Position numbers and translations under genes: made by a program | In this document: in pieces, positions 18,237 through 26,463 of the stretch | How positions within the stretch are numbered: the first letter of the stretch is position 1 | How the letters are laid out: each line of letters opens with the position of its first letter | Notes under the pieces: model-generated | The model's database searches: none | Seen by the model: only the letters and a program-made list of their open reading frames with translations | Told to the model about the DNA's origin: nothing | NCBI GenBank assembly: GCA_963843315.1 | Contig: CAWJJU010000005.1 | Coordinates: 62,001 to 126,000, forward strand | Direction: 5' to 3' | DNA from: JAWVFM01 sp963843315 | Lineage (GTDB): Bacteria > Actinomycetota > Thermoleophilia > Solirubrobacterales > 70-9 | Length of the DNA stretch: 64,000 nt

Positions 18237-18305
18237 AGTGGAAACCCGACCGGGATAAGTCGTGGGGCTCTGGCGAAGTCAAGGCATAAGTCCAAAGGAG
18301 GACTC

Positions 18306-18791
18306 ATGATTCTCAAGCTCCGTCAGAGGATGGCCCAGGAAGAGTCGGGTTTCACCCTCATCGAGCTTCTGGTCGTGATGCTGATCATCGGCCTGCTGGC
18401 CGCGATCGCCATCCCGGCGTTCTTCAACCAGAAGAACAAGGCAAACGACGCCACCGCCAAGGAGAACTCGCACACTGCGCAGACGGCGATGGAGACGTAC
18501 TCGACCGACAACAACGGTTCCTACTCGGGCGCCGCTGTTGCCAACCTGGTGTCGCTCGAGAGCACGCTGGGCAACCTCGGAACCCGTCTGGCCGTTTCCG
18601 GCCCGACCTGCGGCACCGGCACCCCGACTGCTTCGGGTTACTGCGTGTCCGTCACCGCCCAGACCACGGGTGACACGTTCAGCATCTCCCGCTCCGGCGG
18701 CACGCTGAGCTACCCCTGCACCGTCCCGGCGACGGCCACCGACCGCGGCGGCTGCCCCGGCACGGGCACCGCAGCCGGCAACTGGGGCTAG
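18306..18791 (+). CDS. pilA: Major type IV pilin (prepilin PilA)
   Basis: 161-residue prepilin. A short basic leader (residues 1-15) ends with Gly15, and prepilin peptidase should cut before Phe16 in SGFTLIELLVVMLIIGLL. Glu20 is the conserved Glu5 of mature pilins, followed by the hydrophobic assembly helix. The soluble head has four Cys in two pairs that could form disulfides, and ends CPGTGTAAGNWG. ATG 18306 has a strong Shine-Dalgarno AAAGGAGG (18294-18301). Upstream are a sigma-28-type promoter and a cyclic-di-GMP riboswitch, and downstream a strong hairpin, so this gene can be expressed alone at a high level. Confidence 0.93.
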   Translation: MILKLRQRMAQEESGFTLIELLVVMLIIGLLAAIAIPAFFNQKNKANDATAKENSHTAQTAMETYSTDNNGSYSGAAVANLVSLESTLGNLGTRLAVSGPTCGTGTPTASGYCVSVTAQTTGDTFSISRSGGTLSYPCTVPATATDRGGCPGTGTAAGNWG

Positions 18792-18835
18792 TAACCAGTT
18801 CCTGACGACGCCGATCGCATGTCGATCCGGCCAGA

Positions 18836-18861
18836 GAGCGGGCCCTTAGGGGCCCGCTCTT
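18836..18861 (+). terminator. Terminator hairpin after the pilin gene
   Basis: A perfect 11-bp stem (AGAGCGGGCCC and GGGCCCGCTCT) with a TTAG loop lies 45 bases after the pilin stop. The following TCGTCG is not a U tract, but the stem is very stable. It would limit read-through to the minor prepilin genes or protect the pilin mRNA 3' end. Confidence 0.65.
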
Positions 18862-18968
18862 CGTCGTCCGGGGGCCAGCGCCTGGGTGCCTCGGCCCAGG
18901 GGCGGGCCCTCAGCGGCCGGCCCCGCGTCGTTTAGTCGCGCGTCCCAGGTTCAAGTGATGCCCTCCGA

Positions 18969-20372
18969 ATGCCGATTTTCCGTGTGGTGGCACATACGTC
19001 GCTCACTTCCCGCGTGCGCGCGCTCGCAGAGCGCGTCCGCCCGGCCGACGCCGGCGGCTTCGTGCTGATCGAGGTCATCGTCAGCGCGCTCATGGTCGCG
19101 CTCACCTCGATGCTCCTGATCGGGATCATCACCGCGGGGAACACGAGCGCCGACCAGAAGAAGCGCTCCCAGGCCGACTCGCTGGCTCAGCAGGACCAGG
19201 AGCGCCTGCGCGGCATGTCGCTCGAGCAACTCGCCAACCTCGATCAGACGTCCCCGCGCTCGGTCGCGCTGGACGGCACAACCTTCAGCATCTCCTCCAC
19301 CGGGCGCTACCTGGCACGCGGCTCGGGGAACAGCGCCTGCACGTCGACGGGCTCTGAGACGGCGGACTACGTCGCGATCAAGTCCGACGTGACGTGGTCC
19401 GGAAACAGCCGCACGCATGTGATCGAGCAGAGCGTGGTCTCGCCGCCGTCGGGCAGCAGCCTGCTGACCCGGGTCACCGACCAGAACGGCGCCGCCCTCA
19501 GCGGGACCCGCGTGACGGCGGTGCCAAGCTCGTCCAGCACCAACGCGTCTGCTGCCGCCACGACCGACGCGAGCGGCTGCACGATCTTCTCGGCCATGCC
19601 GCCCGGCGACTACACGGTCACCGCCACGAAGTCCGGGTTCGTGAACAAGGACGGCGATACCGCCCCGACCTTTGCCGCCACGGCCACGTCGGGCGGCACC
19701 ACCACCGCGCCCTTCACGATCGGCCAGGCCGGGGCCCTGACGGCGACCTTCAAGACGACCATCAGCGGCACGACGTACACCAACCAGCTCGCTCCCTCGA
19801 TCTCCTGGGTGAACCCGCAGATGGCCACGTTCGGGACATACAGCCCTCACGGCTCCCCCAACTCGATTACCACCCCTGCCACGCTCTTCCCGTTCTTCAC
19901 GACGTCGCCAGGCATCTACACCAAGAACTACACGGTGTTCGCGGGGAGCTGCGCCGTGAACCAGCCCACCGCGAACGTCGCGACCGCCACCGTGCCCCCG
20001 GGTGGAACCGGGACCACGCAGCAGCTGCTGCCGCCGGTGATCCTCAAGGTCAGCTTCCGGAGCTTCTCGTCGACGACGCTCGTGCAGCCGGATCACATCG
20101 TGGTCTACAACGGCTGCAGCTCCTCCTTCTCCCAGTTCGACCAGTGGGACGAGCCCGTCCGCGGCACCGGCTCGGCCGGCAGCACGGACGCGACCGGCGC
20201 CCTCGGCGCACTCAGCTTCCCCGGTCTGCCGTATGGCCCCTACTACCAGGTCTGCGTCGACAACAATGGCTATCGCTTCACCTCAGGAACGCTCACCAAC
20301 ACCAACTTCTCGGGCACGACCTGGAACGTCACCATCGACTCGCGATCCTTCTACAACAGGGGGACGTGTTGA
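18969..20372 (+). CDS. Large minor prepilin with carboxypeptidase-regulatory-like domain (PilV-like)
   Basis: 467 residues. After a 30-residue leader, the prepilin site is DAGG|FVLIEVIVSALMVAL (cut before Phe31, Glu at position 5), then the N-terminal helix. Residues about 160-235 (VTDQNGAALSGTRVTAVP ... PPGDYTVTATKSGF) look like a carboxypeptidase-D-regulatory/Cna-B-type beta sandwich, and more beta-rich sequence follows to the C-terminus. It is likely a low-abundance or tip subunit that extends the pilus or binds targets. The next gene's GTG overlaps its stop. No Shine-Dalgarno sequence decides the ATG at 18969. Confidence 0.8.
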   Translation: MPIFRVVAHTSLTSRVRALAERVRPADAGGFVLIEVIVSALMVALTSMLLIGIITAGNTSADQKKRSQADSLAQQDQERLRGMSLEQLANLDQTSPRSVALDGTTFSISSTGRYLARGSGNSACTSTGSETADYVAIKSDVTWSGNSRTHVIEQSVVSPPSGSSLLTRVTDQNGAALSGTRVTAVPSSSSTNASAAATTDASGCTIFSAMPPGDYTVTATKSGFVNKDGDTAPTFAATATSGGTTTAPFTIGQAGALTATFKTTISGTTYTNQLAPSISWVNPQMATFGTYSPHGSPNSITTPATLFPFFTTSPGIYTKNYTVFAGSCAVNQPTANVATATVPPGGTGTTQQLLPPVILKVSFRSFSSTTLVQPDHIVVYNGCSSSFSQFDQWDEPVRGTGSAGSTDATGALGALSFPGLPYGPYYQVCVDNNGYRFTSGTLTNTNFSGTTWNVTIDSRSFYNRGTC

Positions 20373-21244
20373 GGCGGCGCCTGAGAACCGCACGCCTCGC
20401 CGACGAGCGCGGCTTCACGCTCGTGGAGATGCTCGTGGGAATGCTCATCGGGATTGTCGTCGTGGGGGCCACGTACGCGATCCTGCAGACGACGCTGCTC
20501 GAGTCGAGCCGCGTGTTCAGCCGCGTGGATGCCACTCAGCGGTCGCGCCTGGCGATGGAGAACATCGAGAGCCTCCTGCACTCGAGCTGCGTGACGGAAG
20601 GCGTGACGCCGATCTACAGCAACACGACGGCCAGCGTGGGCCCGATCCTTCAGAGCAACGGCTCCCAGCTGAACTTCGTCAGTCGCTACGGCGGCGCGGC
20701 GAATCCGACGCCCGTCCTGCACTCGATCGCCCTGAGCTCCGGGAATCTCACCGACACGACCTACAACGTGTCGGGCGGATCCGCGCCTGCCTGGACGTAC
20801 AGCACCACTCCGGCGTCGACCAACAGCCTCCTCACCAACGTTGCCCAGAGCGGCACGAAGCCGGTATTCCAGTACTTCGGTTACACACAGGCGCTCGACT
20901 CCTCCGGCAACGCCTATCAGGACGACTCGGGCAACCCCTTCCAGATGCTGCTGGACGGGACCACGTCGCTTCCGAGCGGCTCCTATACGAGCTCTGGCAC
21001 GCCGGTGGCGATGGGCACGGTGCCCGCGAACTCTCCCGCTCCCCTTGCGGTGCCTCTCAGCAGCGCCGACGCCAACACGGCGACCGAGGTCCTGATCACG
21101 ATGAAAGTCGGCCCGGGTCGCGGACAGGGGCTCAACACGAACCTGAGCGACGTCGGCATCACCGTCAGCAACGCCGTCGTCCTGCGGCTCACCGCAGTGG
21201 TCAGCGACGGCAGCGACAACCAGGAGGTCTCGCCGTGCTCGTGA
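20366..21244 (+). CDS. Minor prepilin (PilW-like)
   Basis: 292 residues. The prepilin site is ADERG|FTLVEMLVGMLIGIVVVGATYAIL (cut before Phe17, Glu at mature position 5). The head contains ATQRSRLAMENIESLL, as in PilW-type minor pilins, which normally help prime pilus assembly. Start GTG 20366 (or TTG 20369) overlaps the stop of the previous prepilin gene, and its own end overlaps the next start. It is therefore part of a tightly coupled three-gene minor prepilin cassette. Confidence 0.82.
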   Translation: MLRRRLRTARLADERGFTLVEMLVGMLIGIVVVGATYAILQTTLLESSRVFSRVDATQRSRLAMENIESLLHSSCVTEGVTPIYSNTTASVGPILQSNGSQLNFVSRYGGAANPTPVLHSIALSSGNLTDTTYNVSGGSAPAWTYSTTPASTNSLLTNVAQSGTKPVFQYFGYTQALDSSGNAYQDDSGNPFQMLLDGTTSLPSGSYTSSGTPVAMGTVPANSPAPLAVPLSSADANTATEVLITMKVGPGRGQGLNTNLSDVGITVSNAVVLRLTAVVSDGSDNQEVSPCS

Positions 21245-22803
21245 AGCTCCCCCGACTCCGCACTCGCCTCGCAAGCGAGGACGGGTTCACGATGATCATC
21301 GCTCTGGGCGTCCTCGCCATCGTGCTGCTGCTCACCGGCGCCGCCTTCGTCGCCGCCAACGGCGACGTTCACAACAGCCAGCACGACCTCGACGGCAAGA
21401 AGGCCTACTACGCGGCGCGCGCAGGCATCAACACCTTCCTGCAGAAGCTCAACGAGAACTCCGAGCTGTGGCAGACCTGCCCGAGCCAGGCCGCCGCCAA
21501 CGTTCCGGGCTCCAGCGGGGCAGCCACCTACTCCTACCAGCCCCAGCCTGCCAATGGAAAGTCGGCGTGCAGCACGTCCGACCCGATTCACACGATGATC
21601 GACAGCACGACGGGCTCGTTCTCGATGCGCTTCACCGGCACCTCGGGCAACCCTCCCGTCACCCGGACACTGGTCGCCAGCTTCCGGCGCAAGTCCTTCC
21701 TCGACTTCCTCTGGTACACGGTCTACGAGACGCTCGACCCCAACGTCTATTCGAATCCGGCGAGCTACCAGGACTGCGCGACGTTCCTGCGAGACGGCCG
21801 GCCCAGCCACTGCACGCGGATCGACTGGATCACGGGCGACCAGATGAATGGGCCGATGTACACGTCGGACCAGTACTCCATCTGCGGCTCGCCCGTGTTC
21901 GGCCGCACCGGGGGCAACGATCTCATCGAGACCGCGGCGCCGGCGGATTCCCCGCCGGCGGGACTGCCGACCGGCGGCCTCTACTCGGCCAGCGGCTGCT
22001 CCAACCACGTCCAGATCAAGGGAACCCTGCAACAGGGCGTGTCGCCCATCTCACCGCCACCCGACAACACCTCACTGCTCACGTACGCGCAGACCGACGG
22101 CACGGTCTGCACGGGCACCATCACGGTCGTCCTCTCGGGCAGCACCGCCAGCCTCACGGGCAACTGCCCCGTCAGCTCGGTCAACATCGCCCAGAAGCCG
22201 ATCATCTACACGACCAACGGCACCTGCAGCGCGACCTACTCGCCCTACAACGTCAACTACTCGGCGAACACCGGTTGCGGGAACATCTTCATCAAGGGCA
22301 ACTACACCGTGCCGGTGACGATCGGCGCCGCCAACGACATCATCATCAACGGCAACCTCACCACCGACCTCTCGGCCGGCGCGGTGGCGGGTCTCGTGGC
22401 GAACAACTTCGTTCGGGTGATGCACGGCGTGACCAACCGGAGCGGATCCAGCTTCGGATCGTGCGGGTACGCGAGCAACATCTCCAGCCAGACTCTCTAC
22501 AACCCCGTCATCGACGCCGCGATCCTGGCCATCGACCACTCGTTCATCATCGACAACTACGACTGTGGGGCGGATATGGGCAGCCTCAGCGTGAACGGCG
22601 CAATCGCCCAGCTCTTTCGCGGAACGGTCGGAACCTCCCGCGGCGGCGACATCGCGAGCGGATACCTGAAGGACTACACGTACGACGACCGGCTCGCGGT
22701 GCAGGAGCCGCCGTTCCTCTTCGACCTGAACCTCGCGAACTGGCGCATCGTCCGCGAGACCGCCTGCACGCCGAACAGCGGCAACTCGGCCACGACCTGC
22801 TGA
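21235..22803 (+). CDS. Very large prepilin-like protein (PilX-like N-terminus)
   Basis: 522 residues. The N-terminus LASEDG|FTMIIALGVLAIVLLLTGAAF looks like a prepilin segment but has Ile instead of the usual Glu at mature position 5, as occurs in PilX/GspK-like tip subunits. The next part, YYAARAGINTFLQKL, is typical of PilX N-terminal regions. The remaining 450 residues are Ser/Thr/Asn-rich, with repeated short strands suggesting a beta-rich ectodomain and several Cys. GTG 21235 is fixed by a good Shine-Dalgarno AGGAGG at 21222. It is probably a tip or adhesin subunit; the binding target is unknown. Confidence 0.78.
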   Translation: MLVKLPRLRTRLASEDGFTMIIALGVLAIVLLLTGAAFVAANGDVHNSQHDLDGKKAYYAARAGINTFLQKLNENSELWQTCPSQAAANVPGSSGAATYSYQPQPANGKSACSTSDPIHTMIDSTTGSFSMRFTGTSGNPPVTRTLVASFRRKSFLDFLWYTVYETLDPNVYSNPASYQDCATFLRDGRPSHCTRIDWITGDQMNGPMYTSDQYSICGSPVFGRTGGNDLIETAAPADSPPAGLPTGGLYSASGCSNHVQIKGTLQQGVSPISPPPDNTSLLTYAQTDGTVCTGTITVVLSGSTASLTGNCPVSSVNIAQKPIIYTTNGTCSATYSPYNVNYSANTGCGNIFIKGNYTVPVTIGAANDIIINGNLTTDLSAGAVAGLVANNFVRVMHGVTNRSGSSFGSCGYASNISSQTLYNPVIDAAILAIDHSFIIDNYDCGADMGSLSVNGAIAQLFRGTVGTSRGGDIASGYLKDYTYDDRLAVQEPPFLFDLNLANWRIVRETACTPNSGNSATTC

Positions 22804-22823
22804 GCGCCCGCCGCCCGCCTCGG

Positions 22824-22829
22824 TAGGGT
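22824..22829 (+). promoter_or_regulatory. Putative -10 element of the prepilin peptidase gene (leaderless type)
   Basis: TAGGGT lies 9 bases before the ATG at 22839 in a 35-base gap and no Shine-Dalgarno sequence intervenes. The peptidase and the pilMNO genes may therefore have a promoter separate from the pilin genes. Confidence 0.35.
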
Positions 22830-22838
22830 CTCGCCGCC

Positions 22839-23603
22839 ATGCTCGCCGCTCTGGCCGCACTGATGTTCGTGGTGGGCGCCGCCCTCGGCAGCTTCGTCAC
22901 GGTGGTCGCTCATCGCCTCCCGCGTGGGGAGGACATCGTCCGCGGGCGCTCGCGTTGCCCGAGCTGCGGCGCGCAGATCGCGGCCTACGACAACGTCCCG
23001 ATCGTCTCCTGGCTGATCCTGCGCGGACGCTGCCGATCGTGCGGCGTGAGGATCTCGCCGCGCTATCCGCTGACCGAGCTGGGACTGGGCGCGCTGATGG
23101 CAGCGACCGTTCTCATCCTGGGCAACGACGACGCCGGCGAGCTCGTCCTGGGCCTGTATCTGTGCGTCGTCCTCGTTGCGATCACCCTCACGGACCTCGA
23201 GCGGCGGATCATCCCCAACGCGATCGTCGCGGCGGGCGCAATCGGCGCGGTGGCCATCGTGGCCATCTCGGATCCCTCCCAGCTCGGCGAGAACGCCATC
23301 GCCGCGGCCGGGGGAGGGGTGGGGCTGCTGCTGGTCGCCCTGGCATACCCGCGCGGCATGGGAATGGGCGACGTCAAGCTCGTCGCGATGATGGGCCTCT
23401 TCCTCGGTCGCACGCTGGTTCCGGCGCTTTTCGTGGGTTTTGCCACCGGTGCGCTCGTGGGAGTCGGCCTGATCGCAGCCAGGGGCGCCGCGGCGCGCAA
23501 GCAGGCCGTGCCCTTCGGGCCCTTCCTTGCCCTGGGCGGAATTGTCGCGCTGTGGGCCGGCAACTCCATCATCGACTGGTACTCAGGCCTCTTTTCGGGC
23601 TGA
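22839..23603 (+). CDS. pilD: Prepilin peptidase (type IV leader peptidase)
   Basis: 254-residue membrane aspartic protease that cleaves prepilin leaders and N-methylates the new N-terminus. The N-terminal DiS_P_DiS domain carries two CxxC pairs (CPSC near residue 40 and CRSC near 67). The catalytic Asp residues are in TDLERRIIPN (about 118) and GMGDVKLVAMMG (about 177). The latter is the GxGD signature. Several transmembrane helices surround them. It should process the four prepilin-like proteins encoded just upstream. Confidence 0.94.
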   Translation: MLAALAALMFVVGAALGSFVTVVAHRLPRGEDIVRGRSRCPSCGAQIAAYDNVPIVSWLILRGRCRSCGVRISPRYPLTELGLGALMAATVLILGNDDAGELVLGLYLCVVLVAITLTDLERRIIPNAIVAAGAIGAVAIVAISDPSQLGENAIAAAGGGVGLLLVALAYPRGMGMGDVKLVAMMGLFLGRTLVPALFVGFATGALVGVGLIAARGAAARKQAVPFGPFLALGGIVALWAGNSIIDWYSGLFSG

Positions 23604-23679
23604 CAACGCCGTCCCGGGCTTAAGTTCGGGCCGCATCAGGCCGATCACAAGACTGGGTATCGCGGTGCGTTCAATCACG

Positions 23680-24729
23680 ATGACACGAGCTAAGCAGTCG
23701 ACTGTGGTCGGCCTCGAGATCGAGGCCGGCAGCGTCGCCGCGACCGAGGTTCACGTGAACGGGCGCGCCGAGGTGACCAACAGCGGGGTCCTGGAGCTGG
23801 AGCCCGGGGTGTTCAGCGAGGGCCAGGTCGGCGACGTCGACCGGCTCGCCGATGCCCTGCGCGAGCTCGTGGCCAAGAACAAGCTCGGCAAGGACGTCCG
23901 CCTCGGCGTCGCCAACCAGCGCGTCGTGGTGCGGGTGCTGCACCTTCCGGTGATCGAGGACCCCAAGGAGCTCGACACGGCGGTCCGCTTCCAGGCGCAG
24001 GAGCAGCTGCCGATGCCCTCCGACCAGGCGACCATCGACTGGCAGCAGATCCCGTCGATCAGCGCCCAGGCAGGTGACGGCGTCGACGTCGTCGCCGTCG
24101 CCGCGCGCACCGACATGGTGGTGCGGGCGACCGACGCCATGCACAAGGCCGGCCTGCGGCCCATCGGGATCGACCACTCCGCCTTCGGGATGATCCGCGC
24201 GCTCGGTCACGCCCATCCGCCCGTCGAGGGCGAGGGCGTCGCGGTCATGCACTGCAGCCTCGGCGACCAGACCAACCTCGCCGTCGCGCTGAACGGGAAC
24301 TGCCGCTTCACGCGCGTCACCAACTTCGGCGTCGAGGCCATGGCCCAGCAGCTCGCCGAGCGCACGCCACTGTCCCTGGCACATGCCCGTCAGTGGATCG
24401 ACCACGTCGGCCTCGAGGAGGAGCTGGATCACATCCAGGGCGATCCGCAGATCGTCGACGCCACCCGTCAGGTGCTCACGGGCGGCTCTGCGACCCTCGC
24501 CGACGAGCTTCGAATGTCGCTCGAGTACTACGCGTCGCAGGAGAACGCCCTCCCGGTCGGAGACGTTCTCGTGAGCGGCGTCGGCAGCGCGATTCCCGGC
24601 CTCGTCGGCTCGCTGGAGGCGGCGCTCGGCCGATCGCTCACCGTGGTCCGCCCGTCGGAGCTGTCCGGCGTCGACGACCGCCTCGCGGCCCGTCTCACCG
24701 TCCCCTTCGGCCTCGCACTGAGCTCCTGA
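23680..24729 (+). CDS. pilM: Type IV pilus assembly protein PilM
   Basis: About 349-residue actin-like cytoplasmic protein of the PilM family. The N-terminal part has VVGLEIEAGSVAATEV, and later sections include IDHSAFGMIRAL, the phosphate-binding-like stretch SLGDQTNLAVALNG and the C-terminal VLVSGVGSAIPGLVGSLEAALG. PilM binds the PilN N-terminal peptide and links the ATPases to the alignment complex. PilN follows after one base, and its N-terminus carries the expected VNLIP motif. ATG 23680 is used; an in-frame GTG at 23665 is an equal alternative. Confidence 0.88.
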   Translation: MTRAKQSTVVGLEIEAGSVAATEVHVNGRAEVTNSGVLELEPGVFSEGQVGDVDRLADALRELVAKNKLGKDVRLGVANQRVVVRVLHLPVIEDPKELDTAVRFQAQEQLPMPSDQATIDWQQIPSISAQAGDGVDVVAVAARTDMVVRATDAMHKAGLRPIGIDHSAFGMIRALGHAHPPVEGEGVAVMHCSLGDQTNLAVALNGNCRFTRVTNFGVEAMAQQLAERTPLSLAHARQWIDHVGLEEELDHIQGDPQIVDATRQVLTGGSATLADELRMSLEYYASQENALPVGDVLVSGVGSAIPGLVGSLEAALGRSLTVVRPSELSGVDDRLAARLTVPFGLALSS

Positions 24730-24730
24730 C

Positions 24731-25612
24731 GTGCGTCCCGTCAACCTCATCCCCAATGCGAAGCGCCGCGGCGAGTCGGCGCCGCTTCGCACGGGCTACC
24801 TGTCCTACGCGATCGTCGCGGTGCTCCTCCTGGCGCTCGGCGGAGTCGTCGCCATGGTCCTGACCGGCAACAAGATCTCCGACAGCCAGGCGCAGGTCGC
24901 CTCGCTCGAGGCCCGCCAGGCAGCCGCGCAGCAGCGAGCTTCCGACCTTGCCCCCTACACCGACTTCGCGAACCTCGAGCAGGCCCGCAAGTCGACCGTC
25001 ACGCAGCTCGCCCAGAGCCGCTTCGACTGGGAGCGGGTGCTGCGCGAGATGGCAATCGTGATCCCCCACAACGTCTGGCTCACCTCGCTGAGCGGCTCCG
25101 TGGACAGCCAGGATGCTTCGGGCAACACCTCGTCGAGCACCGCGTCGTCGAGCTCGCTCACCGGCGGCGTGACCGGCCCATCGCTCAACATCTCCGGCTG
25201 CGCGACCAGCAAGACGGCCGTGGCCGCGTTCCTCTCCTCGCTTCGCGACATCGACGGGGTCACCCGCGTCGGCCTGCAGAGCACCACCCGCTCGGCGCCT
25301 GCCGATGCAACCTCGTCCGCCGCCCCCAGCGGCGGAGGCGGAACCTGCAGCGGCTCACGCTCGCTCGAGTCGTTTTCGGCGCTTGCGACGTTCGATTCGG
25401 TCCCGACGCCCAGCACGACCGACCCGAGCACGGCCGCGCCGACCATCACCGCGACGTCGGCGTCCGTCACCGCGACCTCGACGACCGGCGACTCGACAAC
25501 CTCCACCACGGCCTCGACCGCGGGCAACACCAGCACGACGCCCGCGTCGACGGCGACGACACCCTCGACCTCCGACGCCACCGCCACGACTCCGGCGGGA
25601 GGTGCAAATTGA
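24731..25612 (+). CDS. pilN: PilN-like alignment protein with Thr/Ser-rich C-terminal extension
   Basis: 293 residues. It begins MRPVNLIPNAKRRGE, the cytoplasmic PilM-binding motif, followed by one transmembrane helix (YAIVAVLLLALGGVVAMVL), a coiled-coil (about residues 52-90) and a ferredoxin-like domain (LREMAIVIPHNVWLTSL ... VAAFLSSLRDIDGVTRVGL). The last 70 or so residues are almost only Thr, Ser, Ala and Pro. That tail is not present in proteobacterial PilN and may run through the peptidoglycan of this monoderm. GTG start one base after pilM; the end overlaps pilO by TTGA. Confidence 0.85.
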   Translation: MRPVNLIPNAKRRGESAPLRTGYLSYAIVAVLLLALGGVVAMVLTGNKISDSQAQVASLEARQAAAQQRASDLAPYTDFANLEQARKSTVTQLAQSRFDWERVLREMAIVIPHNVWLTSLSGSVDSQDASGNTSSSTASSSSLTGGVTGPSLNISGCATSKTAVAAFLSSLRDIDGVTRVGLQSTTRSAPADATSSAAPSGGGGTCSGSRSLESFSALATFDSVPTPSTTDPSTAAPTITATSASVTATSTTGDSTTSTTASTAGNTSTTPASTATTPSTSDATATTPAGGAN

Positions 25613-26463
25613 GCACCGAGCGCGCCATCGCATCGGTCCTGGGAGCGGTCGCCATCGTGGTCGCCTTCTGGATGCTTGCCCTGCACCCGAAGCTCCAGCG
25701 GGAAAGCGACCTGAAGGATCAGGTCAGCGCGCTGAACGCCGAGGTCTCGCAGGCCGAGCAGGACGCCGCGAAGGGCGCCGAGCTGCGGCGCACCTACGGC
25801 ACGAACTACGCGAGCCTCGTTCGGCTGGGCAAGGCCGTCCCGGCCGACTCCGACACTCCGAGCTTCCTCGTTCAGGTCTCGGGAGTCGCGAATGACGCCA
25901 ACGCTCAGATCGACGGGCTGACCCTGTCGGCCGACAGCAGCTCGTCGGCGCTGGCGACGACACCCACGACGACCCCTCCCGCCACGACGACCCCCTCCAC
26001 GTCGGGCTCGACCTCGACCACGACGACGTCCACCGCGACGGCGGCCACCGAGAGCAGTGCCGCCCTCGCGCCGCTGGGCGCCAGCATCGGCCCCGCGGGG
26101 CTTTCGGTCATGCCCTATGACGTCGACTTCCAGGCGAACTACTTCCAGACCGCCAAGCTCTTCGGTGGCCTCGACTCCCTCGTTCGGCTGAAGAAGCCCA
26201 AGGGCAGCTCCAGCTACAGCGAGCCGCTCTCCTCGGGCCGCCTGGTGACCATCAACAGCTTCAGCCTCACGACGCAGAGCGTCGGCTCGACGAGCACCAC
26301 CGACGCGCTCAAGGGCGAGCTCTCGATGACGACCTACCTGGCGCCGCCCGACCAGGGCCTCACGGGCGGGGCGAGCGCCACGTCGCCCGTGCCCGCCGGC
26401 GCGACCCCGAGCACCGGTTCCCCGGGCGCGACCCCGAGCGTGACGGCGACGGTGACCCCGTGA
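25609..26463 (+). CDS. pilO: PilO-like alignment protein with Thr/Ser-rich insertion
   Basis: 284 residues. It has a short N-terminus, one transmembrane helix (AIASVLGAVAIVVAFWMLAL), a coiled-coil (about residues 30-62, LKDQVSALNAEVSQAEQDA), then PSFLVQVSGVANDANAQIDGL and a final beta-alpha fold typical of PilO. A stretch of about 45 residues rich in Thr/Ser/Pro (about 112-150) interrupts the PilO domain, and a second low-complexity tail ends the protein. The TTG start overlaps the pilN stop. PilN and PilO normally form a heterodimer that connects cytoplasmic PilM to the periplasmic side. Confidence 0.82.
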   Translation: MSTERAIASVLGAVAIVVAFWMLALHPKLQRESDLKDQVSALNAEVSQAEQDAAKGAELRRTYGTNYASLVRLGKAVPADSDTPSFLVQVSGVANDANAQIDGLTLSADSSSSALATTPTTTPPATTTPSTSGSTSTTTTSTATAATESSAALAPLGASIGPAGLSVMPYDVDFQANYFQTAKLFGGLDSLVRLKKPKGSSSYSEPLSSGRLVTINSFSLTTQSVGSTSTTDALKGELSMTTYLAPPDQGLTGGASATSPVPAGATPSTGSPGATPSVTATVTP

